Shown here one piece after another: positions 1-9,202 of a stretch of DNA of 64,000 nt. Every line of letters begins with the position of its first letter. The first letter of the stretch is position 1. The notes beneath the pieces were generated by a model. It had not been told where the DNA came from and made no database searches. It saw only the letters and a program-made list of their open reading frames with translations. This stretch comes from Blastomonas sp. SL216 (GTDB lineage Bacteria; Pseudomonadota; Alphaproteobacteria; Sphingomonadales; Sphingomonadaceae): NCBI GenBank assembly GCA_026625625.1, contig CP113055.1, forward strand, positions 1,676,501 through 1,740,500, in the 5' to 3' direction. A program made the position numbers and the translations under genes.

Positions 1-1122
1 GACATCAACCACGCGCTTGTCTCCGGTGAGCCGGGTGGTGACCGGCAGATAGCCGAGCCCCGCCGCGGTGCCCGCCACCCCCTCGACGCCACCGGGGTCC
101 TCGATGCTCTGACCCAGCATCTGGTATCCGCCACAAATGCCGAGCAAGGCCCCGCCGCGCCGGACATGCGCAGCGATATCGATGTCCCAGCCCTGCGCGC
201 GCACAAAAGCAAGATCGGCGATCGTCGCCTTGGTACCGGGCAGGATGATCAACGCCGCGTCGCCAGGCAAGGGCTGGCCCGGCGGAACCATAACCAGCCG
301 CACGCCGGGTTCGTGCATCAGCGGATCGAAATCGTCGAAATTGGCGATCCGCGACAGCATGGGCACTGCAATGGTGATCGGCCCCGCCGCGCCGCCAGCG
401 CTGTCGAGTACCACCGCATCCTCAGCGGGCAGCTGCCGCGCTGCCGCCAGCCAGGGGATCACCCCCAGCCCCGCCCAACAGGTGCGGCGCGCGATCTCGG
501 CATAGCCATCATCGAACAGACGGACATCGCCGCGAAACTTGTTGATCACAAAGCCCTGGATCATCGCCGCGTCCTCGGGATCGATCACGGCCCTGGTGCC
601 GACAATCGAGGCGATCACCCCGCCCCGGTCGATATCGCCGATCAGCACGACCGGAACACCAGCGGCGCGCGCAAAGCCCATGTTCGCGATATCCCCTTCG
701 CGCAGGTTGATCTCCGCCGGGCTGCCCGCGCCTTCGACGATGACGATATCGGCCCGAGCCTTCAGCCGCTCCCAGGACTGCAGCACGGCCGCGAGCAATT
801 CGCCCTTGCGGTGCTGGTAATCCGCAGCCCCCAGCGTGCCGACCACCTTGCCGTGCACCACCACCTGCGCGCCGATGTCAGACTGCGGCTTGATCAGCAC
901 AGGGTTCATGTCGATCGTCGGCGCGGCACGGCACGCCAGTGCCTGGAGCGCCTGTGCGCGGCCAATCTCGCCGCCTTGCGCCACGGCGGCATTGTTCGAC
1001 ATGTTCTGCGGCTTGAACGGCAGTACTTTCAGCCCGCGATTGGCGAGCAACCGGCAAAGGCCTGCGACCAGCACCGACTTGCCGACATCGGACCCCGTTC
1101 CCTGCAGCATCACAGCAGCCAT
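1..1122 (-). CDS. cobQ: Cobyric acid synthase CobQ (C-terminus cut by window edge)
   Basis: Amidates four carboxylates (b, d, e, g) of adenosylcobyrinic acid a,c-diamide using glutamine and ATP, in the cytoplasm. The ATG at 1122 gives an N-terminus [16 protein letters not shown] with the dethiobiotin-synthetase-like P-loop. Further in come the family blocks [11 protein letters not shown] and [11 protein letters not shown], and a class I glutamine amidotransferase nucleophile GICGGYQ at about Cys330. The frame is open for 374 codons to base 1. CobQ is usually about 480-490 residues, so roughly 110 residues lie outside the window. The start overlaps the end of cbiB by 13 bases, which makes this the last visible gene of the riboswitch-led B12 operon. 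Confidence 0.93.
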   Translation of the reverse strand, partial: MAAVMLQGTGSDVGKSVLVAGLCRLLANRGLKVLPFKPQNMSNNAAVAQGGEIGRAQALQALACRAAPTIDMNPVLIKPQSDIGAQVVVHGKVVGTLGAADYQHRKGELLAAVLQSWERLKARADIVIVEGAGSPAEINLREGDIANMGFARAAGVPVVLIGDIDRGGVIASIVGTRAVIDPEDAAMIQGFVINKFRGDVRLFDDGYAEIARRTCWAGLGVIPWLAAARQLPAEDAVVLDSAGGAAGPITIAVPMLSRIANFDDFDPLMHEPGVRLVMVPPGQPLPGDAALIILPGTKATIADLAFVRAQGWDIDIAAHVRRGGALLGICGGYQMLGQSIEDPGGVEGVAGTAAGLGYLPVTTRLTGDKRVVDV

Positions 1123-2036
1123 GCAAGACCTCCCACGCCAATCCAGAGCAGCAGGCACGCCCGGCGATAGACCCAGAGCGCCCGTTTCAAGTCCACAGCA
1201 TCGGGTACCGGGCCATCGCCCAGCCAGGTACGGTGTGCGGGTTCGCCATCATAGCTGACCGGACCGCCCAGCCGGCGCCCGAGCACGCCTGCCATTGCCG
1301 CCTCGGGCCAGCCACCATTGGGCGATGCATGGTGGCGTGCATCGCGCAGCATTGTGCGCCACCCACCCCAGCCCGAGATGCACAGCAACACACCCGCAAT
1401 CCGCGCTGGAATCCAGTTCACCAGATCATCGGTGCGCGCCGCTGCCCAGCCGAAATGGAGATAGCGCGCATCGCGGTGGCCGATCATCGAATCCGCGGTG
1501 TTCACGACCTTGCAGACCAGCAGGCCCGGAAGGCCCGCGACGAGAAACCAGAACGCCGGTGCCACAACGCCATCGCAGAAACTTTCGGCCAGGCTTTCGG
1601 TCGCGGCAACGGCGATCCCAGTTTCGCCGAGCGCCTCGGTGTCGCGCCCCACGATCCGCGCCACCGCCACGCGCGCGGCTGCTACATGGCCGCGCAGCAA
1701 GGGCGCTGCGACCGCGCGGACATGATCGTCGAGGCTGCGCTGCGCCAGGCCTGTCGAGGCGAGCAAAATGACAAGCACTATCGCAACGCTGCCTCCTGCC
1801 AGTTGCTCGAAGACCCAGCCGATAACCCCTGCGCTGCAGCCGACCAGCAGCAGCAGGCCAAGCCCCATCGCTTTGCGCCGCATCGCGCTGCCCGCGTTCC
1901 AGCGCCGCTCAAGCGCCGCGATGGCAGCACCGATCCATGTCACCGGATGGCCGATTGCCGCCAGCACCGGCGCGGGATAGCCGATGGCAGCCTCGCCGAT
2001 CAGCGCCAGCAGCACCTGTTCGGGGCGCCCGATCAT
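1110..2036 (-). CDS. cbiB: Adenosylcobinamide-phosphate synthase CbiB/CobD
   Basis: Integral membrane enzyme that joins (R)-1-amino-2-propanol O-phosphate to adenosylcobyric acid. It is 308 residues, the usual family length, with several hydrophobic segments and the conserved blocks [23 protein letters not shown] and [10 protein letters not shown]. The ATG at 2036 sits in an ATGA overlap with the stop of the upstream ABC ATPase, which argues for translational coupling. An in-frame upstream extension to 2279 exists but lies inside the ATPase gene and has no family similarity, so it was rejected. The gene is sometimes called cobD in alphaproteobacteria. Confidence 0.95.
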   Translation of the reverse strand: MIGRPEQVLLALIGEAAIGYPAPVLAAIGHPVTWIGAAIAALERRWNAGSAMRRKAMGLGLLLLVGCSAGVIGWVFEQLAGGSVAIVLVILLASTGLAQRSLDDHVRAVAAPLLRGHVAAARVAVARIVGRDTEALGETGIAVAATESLAESFCDGVVAPAFWFLVAGLPGLLVCKVVNTADSMIGHRDARYLHFGWAAARTDDLVNWIPARIAGVLLCISGWGGWRTMLRDARHHASPNGGWPEAAMAGVLGRRLGGPVSYDGEPAHRTWLGDGPVPDAVDLKRALWVYRRACLLLWIGVGGLAWLL

Positions 2037-2815
2037 CCGTGGCGCACCATCGGCATGGTTACGATGAACGGCACTCCGCCCGGCGTCGTGCCGAACTGCG
2101 AGGCAACACCAAAGGTCTCGGCGATGCGCTGCGGCGTCATGACTTCGGCACAAGCGCCCTGCGCCACGGTGCGGCCATCGCGTAGCAGCAGAACCTGATC
2201 GGCCATCTGCACCGCGTGGTTGAGATCGTGCAGCACGACGATCACCCCCGCTCCGCCGCGCGCGACGTCGCGCAGGCACGCCAGGGTTTCGAGCTGGTGC
2301 GCGGGATCGAGATTGGCGAGCGGCTCGTCAGCCAGCAGCCATTGCGGCTCGCCTGCCAGCACGCGCGCGAGCAGCACCCGCGCCCGCTCGCCGCCCGACA
2401 GCGCGGTCATCGGTCGCGCGGCGAACTGGGTAACATCGGTCGCCGCCATCGCACGCGCCACGACGGCGCGATCCTCCGGCGTTTCCCCCCAGCCCTCACG
2501 GTGCGGATAGCGGCCCAGCCCCACCAGCGTTGCAGCATCGACATCCCAATGCACATCGCCGCCCTGCGGCAGCAGGCCGATCTGCCTTGCAAGGTCGCGC
2601 CGGCACAGAGCAGAGCGCAACTGACCGCCGACCAGCACCTGGCCCGCATCGGGCGTGAGCAACCCGGCAAGACACGCCAGCAGCGTCGATTTGCCCGCAC
2701 CATTGGGGCCGAGCAATGCGGTCACGCGCCCGGGGGTGAAGACCGCGCTGACATCGTCCAGCACCCGCTGGCCGCCACGGTTCAGGGTGAGGCCATCGAC
2801 GGCGAGCGTGTTCAT
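2033..2815 (-). CDS. btuD: Cobalamin/corrinoid ABC transporter ATP-binding protein
   Basis: Cytoplasmic ATPase that powers corrinoid import through the adjacent BtuC-like permease. The 260 residues carry Walker A GPNGAGKST (36-44), a Q-loop LLPQ near 81-84, the signature LSGGE (139-143), Walker B LLADEP (160-165) and an H-loop histidine at about 196. The ATG at 2815 lies in an ATGA overlap with the permease stop. The family also contains haem and siderophore ATPases (HmuV, FecE), but the position within a riboswitch-led cobalamin operon points to corrinoid. Confidence 0.93.
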   Translation of the reverse strand: MNTLAVDGLTLNRGGQRVLDDVSAVFTPGRVTALLGPNGAGKSTLLACLAGLLTPDAGQVLVGGQLRSALCRRDLARQIGLLPQGGDVHWDVDAATLVGLGRYPHREGWGETPEDRAVVARAMAATDVTQFAARPMTALSGGERARVLLARVLAGEPQWLLADEPLANLDPAHQLETLACLRDVARGGAGVIVVLHDLNHAVQMADQVLLLRDGRTVAQGACAEVMTPQRIAETFGVASQFGTTPGGVPFIVTMPMVRHG

Positions 2816-3783
2816 GCCAGCCTCCGGCGCATGCGCAGCAAAAGCAAAAGGAAGAACGGCCCGCCGAGCATCGACATGGCAATCCCCAGCCGCAATTCGC
2901 TGACCGTCGGCATCGCACGCACCAGGCTGTCGGCGAGCAGCAGCAGCAATGCGCCTGCCAGCGCCGAAGGCAGCAAGACCGCCGAGGGCCGGTTGCCGAC
3001 GAACGGGCGCACGAGATGCGGCACGATCAGCCCGACAAAGCCGATGATCCCCGCAGTCGCCACCGATGCGCCGACGCACAGCGCGACGCCGATCACGATC
3101 AGCAGTTGCAGCCGTTGGGGATCGGCCCCCATCGACCGGGCAGCGGACTCGCCCAGGGTCAACACGTCGAGCGAACGGCCCGTGAATGCCAGCAAAAGGC
3201 AGCCCAGCGCCATCAATGGCAGCGCCAGCCGCACATCGTCCCAGCTGCGGTCGGTCAGCGCGCCCATCAGCCAAGTAACGATCTGCGAGGTGGCAAACGG
3301 CGTGGGCGCAAGGCTGATCGCCAGCGCCGTCATCGATCCCGCCACGCTCGAGAGGATAACACCGGCGAGCGTGAAGACGATGATGCTGCCCGACCGGCCC
3401 ACCAGCAAGGCGAGCAGCGCCATGGTGATCGCGGCGCCTGCCAGCGCGAATATCGGCAGCAGCCACGGCGCGGCAGCATAGCCGAAAAAGAGCGAGATCA
3501 CCGCGCCCAGGGCTGCGCCCGAGGACACCCCGAACAGCCCTGGATCGGCGAGCGGGTTGCGCAGATAGCCCTGCATCGCCGCGCCCGACAGCCCCAGGCT
3601 CGCGCCGACCAGGGCTGCCAGAACCGTGCGCGGAAGGCGCAGCTCGGCGATGATCGGCCAGCGCGGATCGGCGTGCAGCCAGGCATCGAGCGGGATCCAC
3701 ACCTTGCCCGCGATCAGCGACAGCATCATGGCGGCGACGATGGCTGCAAGCAGCGAAAGGTTGATGCCGAGCGACCGAGTCAC
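2812..3783 (-). CDS. btuC: Cobalamin/corrinoid ABC transporter permease (FecCD family)
   Basis: Inner-membrane permease of 323 residues, predicted to have about ten transmembrane helices like BtuC/FhuB/FecCD. Family blocks seen include LRLPRTVLAALVGASLG, NPLADPGLFGVSSGA and GFVGLIVPHLVR, the last near the region that couples to the ATPase. The start is a GTG at 3783 that overlaps the stop of the binding-protein gene as GTGA. The longer frame to 3843 runs back into that gene and was not used. It works with the solute-binding lipoprotein and the ATPase on either side. Confidence 0.92.
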   Translation of the reverse strand: MTRSLGINLSLLAAIVAAMMLSLIAGKVWIPLDAWLHADPRWPIIAELRLPRTVLAALVGASLGLSGAAMQGYLRNPLADPGLFGVSSGAALGAVISLFFGYAAAPWLLPIFALAGAAITMALLALLVGRSGSIIVFTLAGVILSSVAGSMTALAISLAPTPFATSQIVTWLMGALTDRSWDDVRLALPLMALGCLLLAFTGRSLDVLTLGESAARSMGADPQRLQLLIVIGVALCVGASVATAGIIGFVGLIVPHLVRPFVGNRPSAVLLPSALAGALLLLLADSLVRAMPTVSELRLGIAMSMLGGPFFLLLLLRMRRRLA

Positions 3784-4622
3784 AGCGCGCGCCTGATCGT
3801 GGCCAGATGGCCCACCGCGTCGATGATCGTCGGGCCGCCGCAATGCAGCAGCCGCTCGGGATAGCGGCGTACCGCGATGGCCTGCTTCAGGCCCGCCAGC
3901 ACCGGATGACTGAGCATGCGGTCGCTGCGATCCCCCGCCCCCACAGACAGCAGCACTTCGGGCGGGCGCGCGACAAGGTGCTCCAGCGGCAGGACGTCCC
4001 AGCGCTTGAGGCCATAATCGGCGCTCATGTTGCGATAGCCGGTCCGCTGCAAGAGTTCGCTGGCCAGCGTCCCCTCGCCCGGCACCAGCCCGCCACCCTG
4101 CCAGATCAGGGCGCGCGGCCCTGCGCCATGCTGCACCGATGCTGCGCGAACAGCCGCATCGATCCGCGCGATCAGTGCCTCACCACGTTCGGTCCGGCGG
4201 ACGGCACTGGCGATTGTGCGGATTTGCGCCTCGCTCTCCGCGATGCTTTCCGGCACGCCGATCTGGATGAGCCGGATGTTCATCCGGTGCAGCGCGGCGA
4301 TGGTTGCAGGCGCAACATGCGCTCCGGCGATCACGATATCGGGGGCCTTGGCAACCACCTCCTCTGCCGTGCCCGATGTCGCGGCAAAGCGCTGCGCCTG
4401 ATCGAGCGGGATCGATGTCGCGCGCGGGTCCTGCGAATAATGGCTGATCGCGGCAATCTGCTCGGGCCTTGCCACCTGCATCAGCACTGCATCGACGCAG
4501 GGGTTGATCGACACGATACGCGGCAGACCTTCCGGTCCTGCACGCTGGGCCGAGCGGTCCGCCGCCTGCGACGAGCAACCCGCAACCGCCAGTCCCAGCA
4601 ACAAGGCGAAGGCGCGGATCAA
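3780..4622 (-). CDS. btuF: Cobalamin-binding periplasmic lipoprotein (BtuF-like)
   Basis: Periplasmic substrate-binding protein that would deliver corrinoid to the BtuC-like permease. The 280 residues start with a lipoprotein signal ending in LAVAGC, with the lipidated cysteine at residue 16, followed by a PBP2 fold typical of the BtuF/FhuD type (for example IVSINPCVDAVL and LSVGAGD). The start is a TTG at 4622 in a TTGA overlap with the cobO stop; no closer ATG leaves the signal peptide intact. TonB-system context and the riboswitch support B12 over iron siderophores. Confidence 0.87.
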   Translation of the reverse strand: MIRAFALLLGLAVAGCSSQAADRSAQRAGPEGLPRIVSINPCVDAVLMQVARPEQIAAISHYSQDPRATSIPLDQAQRFAATSGTAEEVVAKAPDIVIAGAHVAPATIAALHRMNIRLIQIGVPESIAESEAQIRTIASAVRRTERGEALIARIDAAVRAASVQHGAGPRALIWQGGGLVPGEGTLASELLQRTGYRNMSADYGLKRWDVLPLEHLVARPPEVLLSVGAGDRSDRMLSHPVLAGLKQAIAVRRYPERLLHCGGPTIIDAVGHLATIRRAL

Positions 4623-5230
4623 TATTCGACGCCTTTCTGCGCCTTGAACCCGGCCTTGAACGGGTGCTTCACTTCCTCGAACTCGGTGACCAGATCGGCG
4701 ATGGCGATCAGTTCGGGCTTCGCATTCCTGCCGGTGATGCAGATATGCTTGGTCAGCGGGCGGTCGTTCAGAAACGCGACGATTTCGTCGATCGGCAGCG
4801 TGTCCTGCCGCAACACGATGTTGAGCTCGTCCAGGATGATGAAATCATAATCCGGATCGAGGATCAGTTCCTTCGACCGCGCCCAGGCGGCCTTGGCTGC
4901 CTCGATATCGCGGGCACGATCCTGCGTGTCCCAGGTAAAGCCTTCGCCCATCACCTCGAAGGTCAGAAGGTCGGGATTGGCCTGGAAGAAATTCTTCTCG
5001 CCGGTCTCCCAGCTGCCTTTGACATATTGCACGATGCCGACCTTCATCCCCCAGCCCAGCGAACGGATCGCCATGCCGAAAGCGGAGGACGACTTGCCCT
5101 TGCCGTTGCCTGTGTGGACGATCAGCAGCCCGCGTTCGAGCGTGCGCCTGGCCTGCATCCGCTCGCGCGCGGCCTGCACCCGCTTCATCCGCGCATTATG
5201 GCGGGCGAAATCCTCTTCAGTCTCGGTCAT
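4619..5230 (-). CDS. cobO: Cob(I)yrinic acid a,c-diamide adenosyltransferase
   Basis: Transfers the 5'-deoxyadenosyl group of ATP to the reduced cobalt of corrinoids (CobO/BtuR/CobA family, cytoplasmic). It is 203 residues with the characteristic P-loop GNGKGKSS (41-48), the block FGMAIRSLGWG, the acidic Walker-B-like IILDELN and the C-terminal ITGRNAKPEL. The ATG at 5230 overlaps the previous stop as ATGA. Length and motifs match the family throughout, so the assignment is secure. Confidence 0.96.
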   Translation of the reverse strand: MTETEEDFARHNARMKRVQAARERMQARRTLERGLLIVHTGNGKGKSSSAFGMAIRSLGWGMKVGIVQYVKGSWETGEKNFFQANPDLLTFEVMGEGFTWDTQDRARDIEAAKAAWARSKELILDPDYDFIILDELNIVLRQDTLPIDEIVAFLNDRPLTKHICITGRNAKPELIAIADLVTEFEEVKHPFKAGFKAQKGVEY

Positions 5231-6258
5231 GGCATCCTCCAGGTCGCAAAAGCCTCGTCCAGTCTGGCCCAGTCGCTCTCTTCGCGCGGCAGCCCGATCC
5301 GCAGCCAGCCGGGCGCATAATCGAACGGGCGGGTGAGCACGCCTGCCTGCGCCAGATGCACGAACAGGCGGTCGCGGTTCGGAACACGGATCAGCGCGAA
5401 AAATGCGGTGCGCCCGACAATGTCGATGCCATGCCGGTTCAGCAGACTGGCCAGCCGCTGCGAGGCCATGGCCAGCCGCACCCGCTGTGCATCGTGCCAG
5501 GCCGTATCGCGATAGGCGACCAGGCCTGTCGCGAGCGCCGGGCCCGAAACCGGCCAATCGCCGATCAGCGCGCGCAGGTCCGTTGCGATGGCTGGCGGCG
5601 CGATGACAAATCCCAGCCGCAAGCCTGCGAGCCCGAAGAACTTGCCGAAGGATCGCAGCACGATCAGCCCCGGCCAGCTGCAGCCGGCCAGGCTGCCCGA
5701 CCGATCCGCATCCGCAAATGCCTCGTCGACGATCACATGACCGCCGCGCCTCGCCATCGTCAGGGCCGCCCATTCCATCAGTCGCGGGTCGGCGACCAGA
5801 CCATCGGGGTTGTTGGGCCGGGCCAGCACCAGCACGTCATGCGTCGGCGCGATCATTCCGATATCGTCGATCGTGCAGGCTGCCGCATCGTGCCCGCCCC
5901 ACATCGATGCATGGCCCGAATAGCCGGGCCGAACGATGGCCGGGCGGAAAACGAAGGACCGGCGTCCCAGCATCAGCCCCAGCAACCGCATCGCCAGATC
6001 GCTGCCCGGCACCGCCACGACACGCGCGGGGTCTGCCCCGAAGAAGCGGGCCGCGGCGGCCTCCAGCGCAGCAAGGTCGGCGGGGTCGGGCAGCCGCTCC
6101 ATCGCCTCGGCGGCTATGCCGACAGGGTAAGGCCAGGGCGCGATGCCGGTGGACAGATCGGTCCACCGGGCAATGTGCGGAAAGGCGGCGCGCGCCATGT
6201 CGATGCGTCCACCGTGGCGGGCAAAATCATCGATCAAGGCCCGCGCCGCCTGTGCCAT
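5227..6258 (-). CDS. cobC: L-threonine-O-3-phosphate decarboxylase-type aminotransferase (CobC/CobD)
   Basis: PLP-dependent fold-type I enzyme that makes the (R)-1-amino-2-propanol phosphate linker used by CbiB. At 343 residues it shows ARPNNPDGL, the aspartate loop VIVDEAFAD, and the PLP lysine in SFGKFFGLAGLRLGF at about Lys206. The ATG at 6258 is read through a TGATG junction with the btuB stop; a TTG one codon upstream (6261) is possible. In Pseudomonas and Rhodobacter nomenclature this gene is cobC; in Salmonella it is cobD. Its place directly between btuB and cobO supports the B12 role over histidinol-phosphate transamination. Confidence 0.9.
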   Translation of the reverse strand: MAQAARALIDDFARHGGRIDMARAAFPHIARWTDLSTGIAPWPYPVGIAAEAMERLPDPADLAALEAAAARFFGADPARVVAVPGSDLAMRLLGLMLGRRSFVFRPAIVRPGYSGHASMWGGHDAAACTIDDIGMIAPTHDVLVLARPNNPDGLVADPRLMEWAALTMARRGGHVIVDEAFADADRSGSLAGCSWPGLIVLRSFGKFFGLAGLRLGFVIAPPAIATDLRALIGDWPVSGPALATGLVAYRDTAWHDAQRVRLAMASQRLASLLNRHGIDIVGRTAFFALIRVPNRDRLFVHLAQAGVLTRPFDYAPGWLRIGLPREESDWARLDEAFATWRMP

Positions 6259-8198
6259 CAATAGGTCAACCGCACGCCGACATAGCCCGCCCGGCCTGGC
6301 GAGCCATAGCGGAACACCGTCTCGTAGCGCTCATCGAACAGGTTCTCGACGCGGCCATAGATTTCCACGCGCTCGGTCACCGGGAACGATGCGCGCAGGT
6401 CCGCGAGCACATAGCCTTCGACCTTGCGGCTGTTGTTGGCATTGTCGAAATTCGCGCCGACATGGGTCAGCGTGACCCCGGTCTCCAGCCCGAAACCCCA
6501 GCGATAGTCGATCAGTGCGGTGACGCTGTGCTGCGGGCGGCGGACCAGCTGGCGGCCGAAATTGGCATTGCCCGGCGAACGGTTGGTGGCGTCGGTATAG
6601 GTATAGTTCGCCTGCAACCGCAGCGCATCGACCGGCTGCATCATCAGGCCGATCTCGACCCCTTCCGCGCGCGCCTTCGACACATTGTCATAGGTGCCCG
6701 AAGGCCGGCCCGCGCAGATGCCGGTGCGCGGCAGCGGGCACGAGATGAAGATGATGAGATCATCAGACGTGCGGCGGAAATAGGTGGCGCTGGCCTGCAA
6801 ACGGCCCTCCACCAGATCCTGCGTGACACCCGCATCCCAGCCTTTCGAGCGCTCGGGCTGGAGCAGCTGGTTGCCGAAATCGCTCTGCAGCTGGAATAAT
6901 GAGGGCGCCTTGAACCCTTCGGCATAGCTGGCGCGTAGCGTCGTCCCGGTCTGGCTGATCGCGTAGACGCCGCTGGCGCCAAAGGTTGTCGCCCCGCCGA
7001 AGCGGTTGTGATCGTCATGCCGGACCCCGCCAGTCAGCGTCAATCCGGCCACCGGGCTGGCGACGATCTGCGCATACACGCTGTCGATCCGCGCCCGCCC
7101 GATCGAGGGCACCGCGCCGAAGCTGCTGCTGGAAAAGCGCGAGGTCTCGCGCTCCAGACCACCGGTCAGCTGCCAGCCGTCGGCGATATCGAAAATGCCC
7201 TGATATTCGATGCGCTCGTTGCGGCCATGGCCGGCGAACGTCTCGGCAGGCAGGCCATCGAGCGCGATACTGCTTCGCCGTGTATCGGTATAGGCATAGC
7301 CCAGCCGGTTGCGGAAACGTCCGTCGAGCAGCACGGCATTGATGCCGGTATAGCCGACGATCTCGCGGGTGCGCGATTCCTCGTTGACGTCGCCAAAGGC
7401 AAAGCTGGGCGGCGGGAAGCCATCGATGTTCACCCGGCCCTCGGAATACCAGCCACGCGCATCGACCGACAGCCAGTCGGTCAGCGCCAGGTTGAAATTG
7501 CCATTGGCGCCGTAATTTTCATAGCCGTCCTTCTCCACACCGCCGCGCGCCTCGCTGAACGCGGAAATGCCATCGGTGCGGAAATAGCCTGCGCCGATAC
7601 TGGCCGAGAGCGGCCCGGCCTTGCCCGAGAGATTGCCGACGAGCTGGCCGGTATCGCGATAGCCATATTCGCCGCGCAGATTGACGCTGAGGTCCTCCGT
7701 CGGCTGGCGCGTGATCATGTTGACGACGCCGCCGATCGCCTGGCTGCCCCAAAGGACAGACGAAGGCCCGCGCAGCACCTCGATCCGCTCGATATTGCCG
7801 ATCAGCAGATTGCCGAAGTTGAAACCGCCGCCCGGCGACGACGGATCATTGAGCTTGATGCCATCGACCAAGGCCACCGTCTGGTCGCTTTCGGCGCCGC
7901 GGATGAACACCGATGTCGATGTGCCGATGCCGCCGCTGCGTGCGATGCTGACACCCGGAATGGTGCGCAGCACATCGGCAACGGTCTGGGTCTGCCGCTG
8001 CTCGATCTCGGCTGCATCGATGACGGTGATCGACTGGCCGACCTTGTCGAGCGCTTGTGCGGTGCGGTTGGCGGTGACGACGATCACCGGTTCGCGCGCG
8101 GCTGCTCCGGCAAGCGTGTCCTGCGCCAACGCGGCACCGGACAGGCTGGCGCAGATGGCGGACGCAGAAATGGTAACTTTAAGAATGGAAGCAGGCAT
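6258..8198 (-). CDS. btuB: TonB-dependent outer-membrane cobalamin receptor
   Basis: Outer-membrane receptor of 646 residues that imports cobalamin using TonB energy. It has a Sec signal peptide ending at ALAQ (about residue 26), a TonB-box-like EPVIVVTANR, a plug domain (SITVIDAAEI, LRTIPGVSIA, FIRGAES, EVLRGPSSVLWGS, GGVVNMITR) and a beta-barrel ending in the expected terminal aromatic (VRLTY). The ATG at 8198 is preceded by an AGGGGAT ribosome site. It is the first gene after the cobalamin riboswitch, so expression should fall when adenosylcobalamin is plentiful. Confidence 0.95.
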   Translation of the reverse strand: MPASILKVTISASAICASLSGAALAQDTLAGAAAREPVIVVTANRTAQALDKVGQSITVIDAAEIEQRQTQTVADVLRTIPGVSIARSGGIGTSTSVFIRGAESDQTVALVDGIKLNDPSSPGGGFNFGNLLIGNIERIEVLRGPSSVLWGSQAIGGVVNMITRQPTEDLSVNLRGEYGYRDTGQLVGNLSGKAGPLSASIGAGYFRTDGISAFSEARGGVEKDGYENYGANGNFNLALTDWLSVDARGWYSEGRVNIDGFPPPSFAFGDVNEESRTREIVGYTGINAVLLDGRFRNRLGYAYTDTRRSSIALDGLPAETFAGHGRNERIEYQGIFDIADGWQLTGGLERETSRFSSSSFGAVPSIGRARIDSVYAQIVASPVAGLTLTGGVRHDDHNRFGGATTFGASGVYAISQTGTTLRASYAEGFKAPSLFQLQSDFGNQLLQPERSKGWDAGVTQDLVEGRLQASATYFRRTSDDLIIFISCPLPRTGICAGRPSGTYDNVSKARAEGVEIGLMMQPVDALRLQANYTYTDATNRSPGNANFGRQLVRRPQHSVTALIDYRWGFGLETGVTLTHVGANFDNANNSRKVEGYVLADLRASFPVTERVEIYGRVENLFDERYETVFRYGSPGRAGYVGVRLTY

Positions 8199-8339
8199 GT
8201 GTATCCCCTGTCAAACAACAAGGGGTAACGCGCGCCAATGGCACGACAGAGCTATCGCCGGCTTGTCACCTGCGCGCGCACCCCGACCGATGTCGTCACG
8301 CGAGGATGAACCCCGATCACGCTGAACACCCCGTCCGCG

Positions 8340-8545
8340 CAAAGGATCGACTGCGGCAGGCAGGTCTCCTGGCTCCCGGGTCATCGCACTCGCCCCACCT
8401 TCCCGGATGCAGAAGCATCCAGTGGCATATCAGGGCGACCGCTATCCGGTCACAGTTGCGGGGACAGCCGCGGATTACAGGTAGATACCTGCTTCCGCGT
8501 TCCCTATTAATCCCATCTCTGGGAACCTGTCGCGTCGCCGCATTA
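8340..8545 (-). promoter_or_regulatory. Cobalamin (AdoCbl) riboswitch upstream of btuB operon
   Basis: Read on the minus strand, the region holds the hallmark elements in order: an upstream arm with ACAGGTTCCC and GGGATTAATAGGGAA (about 8500-8530), the B12 box GCCACTG (about 8420), GGGAAGGTG, then GATGACCCGGGAGCC and CAGGAGACCTGCC (about 8358-8395). About 140 bases separate the aptamer from the btuB start and could hold the expression platform; I did not resolve a specific anti-terminator fold. The boundaries are approximate because the closing P1 stem was not folded. Confidence 0.93.
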
Positions 8546-8586
8546 TTGCGAGTGAAAACGCTTTGCAAGGGAAATGGACGGTTGCG

Positions 8587-9117
8587 GTGCTGACATTCAT
8601 CACAGGCGGCGCACGCTCGGGCAAGAGCGCGCGGGCGCAGAAACTGGCCGAAGACCATGCCGGAGAGCTTGTCTATCTCGCGACCGCACAGGCTTTTGAT
8701 GACGAGATGACCGATCGGATCGCGCGCCACCAGATGGATCGCGGGCCACGCTGGCGCACCGTCGAATGCCCGATCGACCTGCCCGAAGCTGTTGCCCGCG
8801 AGACAGCACCGGACTGTGTGCTGCTGGTCGATTGCCTGACCTTGTGGACCAGCAACCTGCTGCTCGCCGAACATGACTTTGCCGCCGCCTCACAGCGCCT
8901 GATCGACGCCCTGTCACAGGTCCGCGCACCCGTGATCGTGGTCAGCAACGAGGTCGGGCTGGGCATCGTCCCCGACAATGCGCTGGCGCGTCAGTTCCGC
9001 GATATGGCCGGTCGGCTGAACCAGAACATTGCCGCCATCGCGGACCGCGCCGAGCTAGTCGTCGCCGGGCTGGTCGTCCCGCTGAAAGGCCATCCCGCGA
9101 ACGGCAATTTTCGCTGA
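8587..9117 (+). CDS. cobU: Adenosylcobinamide kinase / adenosylcobinamide-phosphate guanylyltransferase
   Basis: Bifunctional enzyme (CobU/CobP) that phosphorylates adenosylcobinamide and transfers GMP to give AdoCbi-GDP. The 176 residues show the P-loop TGGARSGKS near the N-terminus, YLATAQAFDDEM, the guanylylation-region HQMDRGPRWRTVE, DCLTLWTSN and VVSNEVGLGIVPDN. GTG at 8587 gives the standard LTFITGGARSGKS start; a TTG at 8563 is in frame but extends the family N-terminus. It is divergent from the btuB operon and its start lies only about 40 bases from the riboswitch 5' edge. No other nucleotide-loop gene follows it here. Confidence 0.92.
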   Translation: MLTFITGGARSGKSARAQKLAEDHAGELVYLATAQAFDDEMTDRIARHQMDRGPRWRTVECPIDLPEAVARETAPDCVLLVDCLTLWTSNLLLAEHDFAAASQRLIDALSQVRAPVIVVSNEVGLGIVPDNALARQFRDMAGRLNQNIAAIADRAELVVAGLVVPLKGHPANGNFR

Positions 9118-9202
9118 ATTGGCTATTGCCGGCTGCACTGGATGGCCATCGATTAGCCCATCGGATCTGCTCACACGAGGAGGGCCGCTGGAGCACAGAC
9201 CG

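Noticed and set aside
166-1258. Plus-strand frames over the cobQ region
   Set aside because: Arginine/histidine-rich translations typical of antisense high-GC frames; cobQ explains the DNA.
3807-4850. Plus-strand 347-codon frame over btuF/cobO
   Set aside because: Antisense to two well-supported genes and has no recognisable domain.
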